64,000 nucleotides of DNA, from positions 33,891,501 through 33,955,500 of the forward strand of contig NC_092523.1 in NCBI RefSeq assembly GCF_037038585.1, written 5' to 3'. The stretch is from Patagioenas fasciata (taxonomy: Eukaryota > Chordata > Aves > Columbiformes > Columbidae). Both the position numbers and the translations under genes were made by a program. The notes under the pieces were generated by a model. The model worked only from the letters and a program-made list of their open reading frames with translations. It had not been told where the DNA came from and did not search any database. Of the stretch, positions 42,715-53,300 are shown in pieces (the stretch's first letter is position 1; every line of letters begins with the position of its first letter).

Positions 42715-42762
42715 AAATGAATCATAGAAATTAGAGATAGAAAAGATCAAATCAGAAGCAGT
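42715..42762. mobile_element. Ancient CR1/L3-like fragment
   Basis: Contains AATCATAGAAATTAGAGATAGAAAAGATC, close to the old amniote CR1/L3 3'-end phrase (catagaa..ttagagctggaaagga). It is short and diverged, and adjoins the MIR-like piece that follows. Confidence 0.4.
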
Positions 42763-42779
42763 AATATAATTCCCTTCTG

Positions 42780-42858
42780 TGAAAGTGGATAAGTTACTCA
42801 GGCAAATCTATTTGGTCTCCAAAATATTGTCATCATGGTAAAATGGGATGATATTCAA
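42780..42858 (+). mobile_element. MIR-like ancient SINE fragment
   Basis: The order GTGAAAGTGGATAAGTTACT, then TTTGGTCTCC, then CATCATGGTAAAATGGGATGATA follows the MIR core/3' pattern (gcaagtcacttaac...cagtttcctcatctgtaaaatggggataata). About 75 bases can be aligned by eye with many differences. This fits a very old tRNA-derived CORE-SINE, but a profile search is needed to confirm it. Confidence 0.5.
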
Positions 42859-45800
42859 AGGGAATAGATGTCCTGACATTGAAAACACACCAGCCCAGTG
42901 AACTGTAGAAAGAGCAGTCCAGGCAGCTACCAGAGCCAAAACCAGGATTGAGAACTCGAGACATCCACCACCACACATGACTGCCTGGGGTTCTGACTTC
43001 TGCCTGCAAGACAGCAGGGTTTGTTCACTCACTTCATTGTCATTACAAGCCTTCTTGCTGTTTTCTTTTGTGTCTTAGTTCATCCTTGGCTGGGTGGACA
43101 AACAAACCTAAGTTAATCATTTAAACAGAATTATGTCTGACTGGATTAGTTGTCATGACTTCATATTTTGGTGAAAAACACCTATAGAACTTAATAAAAC
43201 ACTAATAGATACTGAATGGGGCACATAACTGTAGCGATATTAATTCTGAGTGTCAGGAAATATGAGCGCGTCACTTCAAACTTCTGTCAAACAGCAATTG
43301 AACTGTTTATTTTATCAACATCTACTGGAGATTTGTCATTTAAGTGTTTAAAAACCTGAATTGTTGACTTCAATTTCAATACCATTTATTTAACAAGAGC
43401 CACTTTCATCTAGTATTTCAGTATTATAAGACTACAAAACTGTATGACAGTGGCAGTTTCTTACAATCTTGTTACCAGAGTGAGTATGTATTAGCTAGAT
43501 ATTACTCTGATCAAATTTAAAGGGTTCCATAAAAGAAGAGAAGCTTTGCTCAATTTGCTGCTGCTTCTGAAGCAAAATATCTTGGATGTAAACCTGCTAT
43601 GTAGAGTCTCAAAGCAAAATATTTCTTGGCTCTGCATAATGTAACGGAAAGATGACTGTATCTTGAGGCTCACTGGTAGTTCTGACTGCTATTATTTAAA
43701 GTCCTTTTCAAAACTGCACTTCTTAAAAAACCTTACAAAACACTCAAGCCCTGAACACCTCTAGATTTTTAAGTTTAGGTCCACAAAAGATTTTCAGTCA
43801 ACTTCCATCTGTTCCTACATTAGGCACAATTGTGCATATCCAGAAATACCTCAGCCTTGTCAGTACTGAGATATTCGATATCCCGTGCACGTACTAAACC
43901 TACTGCCTAGTACAAATTAAGTAGTCCTATCATGCGAGAGGTCCAATACAAGAGATATTTTCAAAGAAGCCCTGACATGTCATACAGAACTGCCAGAGGC
44001 AAGGTACATCCCCAGGTCTGTAGCACTCATCCAGCATATGGATTCAATTCCTTTCTCTGCCTGACAGCAAAACTCACATCACTTTCCTCTCATGACTGAA
44101 CCACCAAAAATAGCAGTGCCAAATATTTTTAGATTGTAAGAAGGAGAGCAGTAGCTGCCTCACACATGTGCCGTGGGACTGCAGAAAAAGATGGCAGGTG
44201 CTAAAGTCACAGAAAACTGTACACTGTTTGGCATATCTGCAAAACTACTTAATCGCATCTACATACTGTTTGGCTACAGTCAACTTGGACCTGACATCAA
44301 AATCCTCCTTTCCTTTATTCTGAGTATTATACAATTCCTTGCTGCCATTTTCTGCCAATTACTCTTTCATGCATCTAATCTTCTTGGCCAGAAGATGGCA
44401 TAGACATTTCAAATTAAATTGTTGCTGCAGCTTCACTGCAAGTTTCTTTATGATAATTACTATAATCTAAATACAGTATAACATTTTATTTTCAGAGTGC
44501 ATCAGAATGATCTTTCGTTTATGCTGTGCTGATTATGTCAAATTTTCTTCAACTTGCAGCACCCTGGAATAAAGTATTACAATATGGATCATTCTGATAA
44601 CATAATCTTTAACAAATCTGTTCTTTCATATCTCTTAAATATACTGTTATATAGTTCTCCAGCTGTCCAGACCTGTAAGACTCAGCACTGTGAATTTGTA
44701 TCAACTGCAGTTAACAATTGAGGTTACTTAGGTCCCTTCAGGATCTGAACTTGTCTATGATACTCAGAATTTCTACCTTAGTAAGATTATAAATGAGTTC
44801 AAACCATAAATATTTCATACTCACTGCTCAGTGCTAACAAGCTAGCTACCTGACATCATTACAGCTGCAGGCAATTGCCATGTCTGTAATCACACAGCTG
44901 GTTTCATTACTGTCCCAACCAAATGGTATTAATAGAAGGTCTGAAAATCCCTTCCGTTATGTGACAGAGATGTACATTTGAATGAGGTTTTATGAAAATT
45001 GCTAACTAATACAAGGTCTTTTTTCACCTCAAAAGGAATGAGAAAGGTTTTCCTGCATATGATTAAAGCTAAAAGATTCCTTGTGGGCTCTAAGCCTTTC
45101 AAATTTCCCTGCATCACCACCTGGAGCATGAGGGTTAATTTGCTAATGAGAAGCAAAACCCACAGGCCCATCACACTATTCAAATTTAATGTGCACATGG
45201 ACTTCTTGATTCAGGTCAGGTTTATAAATAGTGCCTTTAGTTTAAAAATAGGCTTTTCACATCTAAGGGAGTTGATATTATGATCTATAAAGAGAATGAA
45301 GCTCCCAGGAGTAAATGGAGCTTATGTAATATTTATTCCTACATTTCTGCTCAGCTGTTTTGTGCTATTTTGATGCTGACCTCTAAGGACTGTTAGTTTC
45401 TTAAACCTTTCAAATCTTTCTTCAGTGAAGCTGAGACTGTCTGCATGCTCACTTACCTAGGTAGCCTTACTTGGCTTTGGGATTTTGCCTAAGAAACAGT
45501 GGCCAATGACCCCACTCACAGGTATTTTCACTTAGTAATTTTTATTGCACGCAGCCTCTGTGGAATCCTGAACTGTGCTGCCTAGAAAGATTATGGACAG
45601 GTCTTCCTTTTCTTGAAACATTATGACTGGTTTAGGTCACAGGGAGAAGAGTTACTGAGCATGTAGAGTTGAGCTCTGTCTCCAGGTACATGAAGAAGGA
45701 CATTAAGTTTTCATTAGGCATTCACAAAAACAACTTTCAATACTTGGCTTTATAGTTGTTTGTGATGTTTTAGAAGTGAAATACCGATGTTAATGGAACA

Positions 45801-45982
45801 ACATTCAGAGGAAAAATGTTCCTGGAATATGAAACAAATCTAGTATTAACCTGTCATTGAAACACCATTTTGTGCATGGAAACAGCCGTGAGAGAAGCAG
45901 AGGCATGACCAGTAGGCAAGCCTAAGAAAATGCCTTTGTAAGGAAGAAGTTCAGCTCTTAGTGGCAAAATGAAGCATATTGT
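42859..45982. other. Non-coding DNA, nothing recognised
   Basis: No coding or repeat signal beyond the MIR-like piece at its left edge and the LTR at its right edge. Confidence 0.55.
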
Positions 45983-45987
45983 ATTAA
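45983..45987 (+). repeat. 5' target-site duplication (ATTAA) of the solo LTR
   Basis: ATTAA immediately before the TG of the LTR, identical to the five bases after its terminal CA. An AT-rich 5-mer can match by chance. The weight comes from its exact position at both TG/CA boundaries. Confidence 0.75.
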
Positions 45988-46744
45988 TGTCCTGTTTTTG
46001 TTAAAAACAAGACCAGTTATCTTTTAGTGAATTTTCCTTTCAGCTAAGTTCTTCTAAGTAACTGCACTTTTCTGAATTTTTGCCTTCATGTTTCTTGGAC
46101 ACTGTGCTCCAAGACAGATAAGAGTGGCCAATGGAATGCTGAAGAAGCTCATGTTTAGTGTTATTGCTATGACAGCCAAAAATATTGATAAGATTCCACA
46201 CATTGTGTCATGAGAGGGGCATATTTGCAAGGAGGGGTTGGCAGAACAGGTGACTAAAACTGACCAGCTTAGTATCCACCCCATATGCACCATACACGCT
46301 ATCTAAGAGGGAGATCACACAGGTCTCACTCTCTTCAACCATGGCTGGCATCTGAAGAGGACCCTGCCAGTGGTGCCTGCAAATCTAAGGCCTGGTCCCA
46401 GGCCTGCATCCAGTTTCTGGTTTGCTGTGCAGTCCCACCCAGGACTTTCCAGGTGCCTGTCCTGCAGCTGCTGGAGCCATGCCAGCTCTGCCCACCACTG
46501 GAGGGGTTAAACGCGCTCTACGCCAGGAATTTCAAGATTACTTTTGTATATTTTGTATATTTTCTCCATTTATTAGTACCATTTGTAAAGCCTTTAAAAC
46601 CTTTTTCCATTTTAAAAGCCTCTCTCCCTTTTTCCTCCTTATCACTTTCCCTTAGCGAGGACTTTATCCACTGCGGGGAGGGTGGAGGGATTAACAGAGA
46701 GCATCTGCAATGGTTCATTGTCACCTTGCAATTAAACCTTGACA
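45988..46744 (+). mobile_element. Solo LTR of an endogenous retrovirus (ERVL-like by target-site length)
   Basis: The 757-base block begins TGTCC and ends TTGACA, giving the TG...CA ends of a retroviral LTR with a 4-bp terminal inverted repeat (TGTC/GACA). It is flanked by identical 5-mers ATTAA at 45983-45987 and 46745-46749, a target-site duplication. Five-base duplications are usual for class III (ERVL) elements, hence the tentative class. An ATTAAA lies at 46731-46736 near the 3' end, and a T-rich stretch with two TTTTGTATAT motifs precedes it, consistent with + orientation. The middle is GC-richer than the surroundings. There is no internal gag/pol/env on either side, so this is a solo LTR left by recombination. 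The 154-codon open frame at 46285-46749 has no recognisable protein similarity and is taken as chance within the LTR. Confidence 0.82.
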
Positions 46745-46749
46745 ATTAA
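46745..46749 (+). repeat. 3' target-site duplication (ATTAA) of the solo LTR
   Basis: ATTAA directly after the terminal CA of the LTR, pairing with the copy at 45983-45987. Confidence 0.75.
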
Positions 46750-49232
46750 GTTTCACACTTAGCTTTCTAATTTTCCTTTCTTCATAAACTAGCCCAATGC
46801 CTTATTTCGTGTGATAACTTATATTCTGCAGTCAGAGACTTACTTGTTCCTGCTGTTCAGTTGTGAAGCTCAGTGACTAGTTTTCTAAACCAGATGCTTT
46901 GTCTCCTATCTATCAATGCTGTCACTTTTGCTGAGTGTAGATGAGTCAGAACAATCCTGTGTTAAGTTATAACTACGAGGTATCACATTTAAATTTTTTA
47001 CTTCCTGCTGCAGGAATTCGTTGGCATGTACCTCATCTTAGTTTTGTTTTCAACTGGCAGCATAAAACCCCAGATTTACATTCTGAGGAAAGGCTGGATT
47101 AATGAGAAACACTTCAAAATGCTAAAAAAAATCTGTAAGCTATCCTTGAAGAAAATCAGTAGAAGTATTTGAGTGATCAGAAATTAGTGCTTTAAAATGT
47201 AAATAAAAACCTCGGTGCCATTTAACAAATAAAAACTGTGGTCATAATAATCATGGCAATATTATATTTGAATGCATTATAACTTCTAGAAAACCTGTTC
47301 TACATTTATAACAAAACATCCTGTTAATTTAGCTCAGTTATGAAACAATCACAAATGACTGTTAACGTATCTGGAAATATCTGACAAACAATAAAAAAAC
47401 AGTAGATAAGGATGGCATGGACCTGGTAGTTAGAAATTAAGTTCGATTGTGTAACCGGTCCAACATTGCAAATGGTTACGCTGTCTTCTTTCCTTAAAGA
47501 TACACTTAACAAATAAACATTTGAGATCCAAGTTGATGGCCATTGGAACAAAAACTTTGTACGTTATTTCGATGGTAGCTGCATGTACTGTTTGGTCTTA
47601 CCTAGAAGCAAAAGCATCTCTCCAGTTAGCATAAAGATTCTGTATCCCTCAGATAAATTTGGTGCAACCTGAAGCACAAATGTGTAAACAGGAAATGTTA
47701 TATACTGAAAAATGCAGCAACATGATGAGAACACAATGGTGTCTGGAAAGCATTTGTTATAATAAGCTGATACATTATTTTTGTGGGAAATAATTTGAAA
47801 TAGGTGAATAGAAACAGTGACCTGGTACAAATATTAGTAGGTACAGTAATATCTTGGAAAAAAAGGATGAGAAATAGTAGCCCTACCAGTGTTGCCAACA
47901 AAATGAGAACTTCTCTACAGTTAATTCACATTTCCTTAGTGCCAAAAAATTCTAGCTGGAGTCCCTAATGCTTCAAAACATTGTAATTTTGTTGAGCCAT
48001 TACCCTTTTTTACAATATATATTTTTTTGCTCAAGCTAAAAGTTTTGGAGGAGTTTAAATACTTCATAGTCTCAGCACTTCAGGTAAGAGCTCTGCAGAC
48101 TGTATCAGTTCTCCTAATATTGCAGAAAGAATTAATCCTTTTTGATCTGCTGATGAAGTGCTCAGCCCTCCAGTCTAAGTCTATGGGAAGCATTCAACAT
48201 CACTTAGACTAAGTATCTGCAACTTTTTCAGCTGATATTCTGCACTTGTTTAAGTTGCTAGACATTTCTGGAAACTTTCTAATTCCCATTAACTGAAGGA
48301 CTTAATTAGCACTAAATCTAGGGGAATAAGAACCCACATAGTAATTTGTCTATGTTACATAGATACGAGTTGCTATTTGTGTTTGCATAATATATACAAC
48401 TACATCATGTAGTTCTTATTTGATGTTCTTATATTCATTTTGACACCACAAGAATCCCATAAGCATTTTTAAATAAGCTCTCAAAGTTATTACACTCAGT
48501 TCATGTTGCATTTTGCTCTTGGAGAAGTCAGATTGTCTGGGAGAGCATTTGTTACTTTTTTCTTGATTTAAACCAACTTTTTATTCGGCAAGTAGGTCTG
48601 ATGTTACTATGTGCTGAGCAGAAAGGCATCTTTTTCAGTAAGAATGGTGAAAATACTTAATGGAATGTTGCCTTAGAATTCATCTAAGAGCATAGCCTGC
48701 TAAAGCTGGTTACAAATATGTTATCTATATTCCCACGTACATTTGTAGCACATCTGCTTAAGTTGATTAAAGTTAATTTGACTTATGTCAAAGTCAAGAA
48801 ATTCAACCTCTACCTTCTCAGTTCAGCCAACTTGTATTAATGCACAGTAATGCATTCTTAAGATACATAAATCATCTTTTTTTCGCAGCAGTGTGATCTC
48901 ACTCTCTAGAGAGAACAAATACTTTTTGTTCAAGGAAGAGTTATTCAAGATTTTGGTTTTGTGGGTTTTTAAAGGGTTCAGTATGGAAATTCAAGCTTTG
49001 TTTATAGCATTCTGTTCAAACCTGATGCTGAAGATGAAAATTAAGTTTTTCCTATATATATATTTAATGGAACTCACATCTACAATACCAGGTGTTCCAC
49101 AAACACAGCAGTTTAATCTCAGAATATGCCATTAAATATATGGGAATTTAATAGCATATCCATATTTTCCACTGATGGCAGGTGCCTACGTCTAGGATCA
49201 TATTATTAAAGTGTATGTTATATAACATGTGA
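46750..49232. other. Non-coding DNA right of the solo LTR
   Basis: AT-rich. Frames at 48893-49135 (+) and 47564-47830 (-) are hydrophobic, AT-driven and not recognised. No second LTR or internal retroviral sequence is present. Confidence 0.55.
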
Positions 49233-49760
49233 AAGCTCAAAGTAATTTCATATCCAACTTCAGAGTATGAAACAATGAACCTCCAAATATCTAACAAACT
49301 AATCTCAAACACATTTTTATTTGAACTTCCTGTTCTTAAAGAAAAAGTTTCTGTGATCACGAGGAAAAATGTATCTGAACTCAAGGTTGAAGTTAAGCCT
49401 GAAAGGCAGGTTGAAAGTCCTCTCTGCAAGCAGGTATCTGTTCTCCAGACAGTTTCTAGCCCAATGCTTTGGTCATCCAACTGACATGCTAACCATAAGC
49501 TGACAGCCTGAGACTTCGTTTCCAAGTTCATGACTTTTTTAAAAAAGACGGGCTCCCAGGATATCCTGCTAGCCTTCAGTTTCCATATGAAGCAGCTTGT
49601 ATTTCCAAGACTCTCAGAGTTTGTTGCTCTATGGCTGCTGACTGAGAAGATAAGCTGGGACAACCATGGTGCACCAGTTTATGGCAGCCTAAAACCTGGC
49701 TGATTTGAAGCCAGAGCGCCTGCTCTTCCTGGACTCAGTTACTCAGTTACATCCAAAGCA
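49233..49760 (+). pseudogene. Possible decayed coding segment of unknown origin
   Basis: One + strand frame runs for about 176 codons with only three internal stops, all TGA (49482, 49509, 49701), before a TAG at 49761. The conceptual product has a balanced composition: a charged E/K-rich first half, then a hydrophobic second half with segments such as DILLAFSFHMKQLVF. TGA stops are what CpG decay of CGA arginine codons would leave. The opposite strand is open for 171 codons over 49148-49663, but only from a TTG, and its Ser/Trp-rich product looks like antisense. I recognise no family, and the region is GC-richer, so chance remains possible. Confidence 0.22.
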
Positions 49761-52059
49761 TAGGGTTGCTAGAAGTATTCAGAGATAAGTATAACAAACA
49801 CATGTCTTATTTCAACAAAGGGAAAACCTCTCCACACTTTTAGCTTTTTTCTTATAGCTGAACCTTTTGGCTCAAGTGCGTAAATATTGATAATATTAAC
49901 AATATCAATGGAGAGCACCAGGAGAATTTTCAGTGGATGACAGAGAGAGAAGCTTGGGATGGGCAGTCTTCAGCTAAACAGAAATATTTTAAACAAATGT
50001 AAATAGGATTTTTTTAAGTATTGCATATAAATACATGTCCTGGCTCTTTTTTTTCCCATTGGAGTTTCTATAGTGCCATTTAATCAAACCTGCAATATTC
50101 TGGACAGGGAAAAAAAACCCTACCAACAGCAACTTTTCATTCACTTTCCACATCTTGATTCATAAGATAAACACAGAGCTCTGAGTTTCGTACAGTCTCT
50201 TTATCCATTGTTGTATCGATTGTACTATGTCAAGGACAGATTCTGAAAACAATGTTTTTTTCACTTGTTGTCTTCTGCTTAAAGGAGATCTTCTATTTGT
50301 GTTGAAATGATCTGGAATTCTGCCAAAGCCTTCAGGATAAGTGTATTTCAGACAGTGAATTCCTGGGTAAAAGAAAAAAACAACTACAACAACCATCAAG
50401 AGGAAGTTAGTTATGAAACCAGATATAAAATATATTTAACTAGTGTAGCAATCTTTTAACTGAGGCTATTTGTCCCACCTGCCAGTATAAATATCAAATG
50501 TGGTGCTTCGTGCATGTATCAACATTTAAAAAAAAAAACCAAACAAGTAGCATCCCGAGCTAGATAATTTCTATTCTTTTCTCTGTAGGTGTATGTGGAT
50601 TTAATATTTCTACCTGGACATTTAGAACATGTGATTAGTAAGAGAATATGCATTTTAAGATATCTGAGATAATATATTAAAAAAAAATTGATTTGAGAAT
50701 TATAGCAGTAAAAATGCCCTATTGGTCCATAGATAATTTTACCTTTTAACCTATTTATATCTATTTATATTTTATCTGCTCAAAATAAATGCATAAAAGA
50801 GTTCACTAAGCCCGCTTTGGGTTAATAAGGAAATTCTACATAATCTAGCAATATATTTTTCTCATAGGTTGCAATAGGAGCTCATATTTCATCTTCACTA
50901 AATAATCTTAGAATTCCAAAATATAATTTTAAACACACACAGCTATGTCTACATGCATACACTTGGATGTATCTACCTACACACATGTACGTATCGATAC
51001 ACATTTATAGTTTTCTGTAGATATGGACATGAATAACTAGACCAATACATGTAGTAGTTATTTTTTAAAAAATAACAAAATCTATATTGATGTATATTGT
51101 GACCTTCTCTTTAGAAACTAGAATGTCTAGGAGGAATTCATATGAGTTATCATTTAAGCAATTAAAAAAAGAATGTATAATGTATGCTCAAAAGATTAAT
51201 TCAAAACATTATGAGTTCCATTTTCTATGAAGAAAAGACATAAGTTCTGTCAAGAATTAACAAATCTAAAATAATGTCTTTGTTTAAATTAACAAATGAA
51301 CCAAGAGAATGGATCATTGCTTAATTTTCCAGTTAGGAGGCAGAGAAAAATATGGCATTGCTACTCTTCGGGAACTGTCCTGGTCACTGCCCAGCTTAGG
51401 TCCTTTTAATGAGAAGTATGTCTCTCAGCTTAGGAAAGACAACTAAGTTTGTGGTCAGCTAGACTCTAAGAAATTTTTACTTAAAATTCCAAAGATGCTA
51501 CTTACCAAAATATGAATTGTTGGCCATGAGATTTAAAAAAAAAAAAAAAAAAAGGAATGATTTTTTTAAAGTCACGTTAGTGAGCTTGAAATACAAGTGG
51601 AAAAAAGATTTTCATTTCAGGACTTGAAAAAATTAAGGAGCAATGCAAGGAAAGGGAATTAAGTTAAATATGGAAGGTAATTGTTTTGAAACTGACTACT
51701 AACCATATTATTTGATTTTTCAAGAGACACTATCTATTTAAAACCAAAGCAGGGCTTAAAGTTATTAATATTTTAATTTGGTATGAATTCTGAGTCTGTA
51801 TGATCAGAAGAATCCAAATACATGAGATGATAAAAATATTAGGTCATGGTAATTAAAATCAAAGACAGTTTTCTTTTTAAAAGTACAGCTTAAGTTATGT
51901 TACTTACTTTTTAGATTAAAAATGAGTGTCTTACTTCTGACACGTAATTTTGATATAGAAAGTAGAAACTAATTATATTTAAAGTGTTCCAGTGAAGCTC
52001 GTCATTAATATATCGAGAACAGAAATGACAGAAAAGAGTGCAAGAAAAACTAATACTTG
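49761..52059. other. MTNR1A: Final part of MTNR1A intron 1
   Basis: AT-rich intronic sequence leading to the acceptor before exon 2, with an A20 at 51535-51554. No further exon is evident. Confidence 0.65.
51535..51554 (+). repeat. Poly-A tract (20 A)
   Basis: An uninterrupted A20 about 0.5 kb before MTNR1A exon 2. No LINE or SINE sequence precedes it, so it is listed only as a homopolymer. Confidence 0.95.
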
Positions 52060-52081
52060 CCTTTTAATATTTATTTTACAG
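52060..52081 (+). promoter_or_regulatory. MTNR1A: Splice acceptor (polypyrimidine tract and AG) before MTNR1A exon 2
   Basis: A T-rich stretch runs into ACAG, with the AG at 52080-52081. The exon then begins GA-AAT-GTG, so the Gly codon is split G|GA and the intron is phase 1. The known melatonin receptor intron falls at this same point, between TM1 and TM2 after the K-L-R-N-A segment. An upstream A suitable as a branch point lies within the usual distance, but I cannot pick it out uniquely. Confidence 0.9.
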
Positions 52082-52950
52082 GAAATGTGTTTGTTGTAAG
52101 CCTGGCAGTTGCTGACTTGGTCGTAGCAATCTACCCATATCCACTGGTCCTCACATCTGTATTTCACAACGGATGGAATCTGGGATACCTTCACTGCCAG
52201 ATTAGTGGCTTCTTGATGGGCCTAAGTGTCATTGGATCGATCTTCAATATTACAGGCATCGCTATCAATCGGTACTGCTATATCTGCCACAGTCTCAAAT
52301 ACGACAAGCTGTACAGCGACAAGAATTCGTTGTGCTATGTTGTTCTTATCTGGGTCCTAACATTTGTTGCTATTGTGCCCAATCTGTTTGTGGGATCACT
52401 ACAGTATGACCCCCGGATTTACTCGTGTACATTTGCACAGTCTGTGAGCTCAGCATATACAATAGCAGTTGTGTTTTTCCATTTCCTGCTTCCCATAGCC
52501 ATAGTTACTTTCTGTTACTTGAGAATATGGATCCTCGTTATTCAAGTAAGGCGAAGGGTTAAACCAGATAACAACCCCAGACTGAAACCACATGACTTCA
52601 GAAACTTTGTAACCATGTTTGTGGTATTTGTACTGTTTGCAGTCTGCTGGGCTCCTTTGAACTTCATAGGCCTTGCTGTGGCTGTCAACCCAGAAACTAT
52701 AATCCCTAGGATTCCGGAGTGGTTGTTTGTATCTAGTTATTACATGGCCTATTTCAACAGTTGCCTTAATGCTATCATATATGGACTCCTGAACCAGAAC
52801 TTCAGAAGGGAATACAAGAGAATTATTGTCAATTTGTGTACAACAAATGTTTTTTTCCAGGATAGTTCTAATGATGCAGGAGACAGGATGAGAAGTAAAC
52901 CTTCTCCATTGATCACAAACAACAATCAAGTGAAGGTGGACTCTGTCTGA
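52082..52950 (+). CDS. MTNR1A: Melatonin receptor 1A (MT1/Mel1a), terminal coding exon (exon 2)
   Basis: Class A GPCR for melatonin; the family signals mainly through Gi from the plasma membrane. Seen: 288 complete codons plus the last two bases of a split Gly codon, then TGA. Counting that Gly as residue 1, TM2 is about 2-25, TM3 about 39-62, TM4 about 84-105, TM5 about 126-154, TM6 about 174-202 and TM7 about 212-236. Family hallmarks are present: NRY (63-65) in place of DRY, NAIIY (230-234) in place of NPxxY, the TM6 CWAPLN motif (189-194), and Cys39/Cys116 for the conserved disulfide. Asn101, Gln120 and His134 correspond to human MT1 N162, Q181 and H195, which contact or influence melatonin. 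A Cys at 253 after helix 8 is a possible palmitoylation site, and the tail ends VDSV. About 60 N-terminal residues including TM1 must come from exon 1, which was not found here. The open frame runs a few codons upstream into the intron from a TTG, which is not a real start. The C-terminal SSND and KPSPL..NNN elements match MTNR1A rather than what I recall of MTNR1B or MTNR1C. Confidence 0.97.
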
Positions 52951-52987
52951 AAATGAGAATCTTATTATTGTCACTCAACATCATCCA

Positions 52988-52993
52988 AATAAA
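52988..52993 (+). promoter_or_regulatory. MTNR1A: Candidate proximal polyadenylation signal AATAAA
   Basis: A canonical AATAAA lies about 38 bases after the MTNR1A stop codon. A GT/T-containing stretch follows within 10-30 bases, as expected for a cleavage/polyadenylation site. If used, the 3' UTR would be about 60 bases. Confidence 0.45.
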
Positions 52994-53269
52994 GTATCTG
53001 TTTTATTAGACCTACTGTTAAATATTATAGTGAAATATCTCTTCTACATTGAAAGCACTTTGATAAAATTCCTTGCATGGTGTTTGGGAACTCAAGTTAC
53101 AGAGCTCTGTCAAACAGACTCTATTATACTATGTTGTATTTCTCATATAGCAACACAGTGATATCCTTGAGGGAATTACAAAATTATGCATGGATACTTT
53201 TTTTTTTCCTTAAATGGAGATAAACAACTAGAAACAGATTGAAGCAGAAGTATCCACATTGCCTGGCTC

Positions 53270-53275
53270 AATAAA
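53270..53275 (+). promoter_or_regulatory. MTNR1A: Candidate distal polyadenylation signal AATAAA
   Basis: A second canonical hexamer sits about 320 bases past the stop codon. It is an alternative 3' end for the MTNR1A transcript. The sequence alone cannot say which signal is used. Confidence 0.35.
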
Positions 53276-53300
53276 AGAAACCACCAAACTATTCCTACCA

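Larger units (their letters stand above)
52951..53300 (+). other. MTNR1A: Probable 3' UTR of MTNR1A
   Basis: AT-rich sequence directly follows the TGA stop and has no open frame of note. It holds two AATAAA hexamers, so the 3' UTR could be very short or about 330 bases. The true end needs transcript data; the boundary given is inferred from the second hexamer. Confidence 0.55.

Noticed and set aside
46285..46749. 154-codon + strand open frame
   Set aside because: It falls within the solo LTR and ends at its boundary. The product has no retroviral or other recognisable motif.
52057..52081. Apparent start of the MTNR1A frame at 52057
   Set aside because: The codon is TTG, it lies inside the polypyrimidine/acceptor region, and TM1 would be missing. 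Exon 2 starts at 52082 after the AG.
1..52081. Exons of neighbouring genes expected near MTNR1A, such as FAT1
   Set aside because: No cadherin-repeat or other coding exon is visible in any frame. FAT1 exons are long and would stand out.
52450..52974. 174-codon open frame on the minus strand
   Set aside because: It lies wholly antisense to the MTNR1A exon and has no independent similarity. It is an antisense shadow of real coding sequence.
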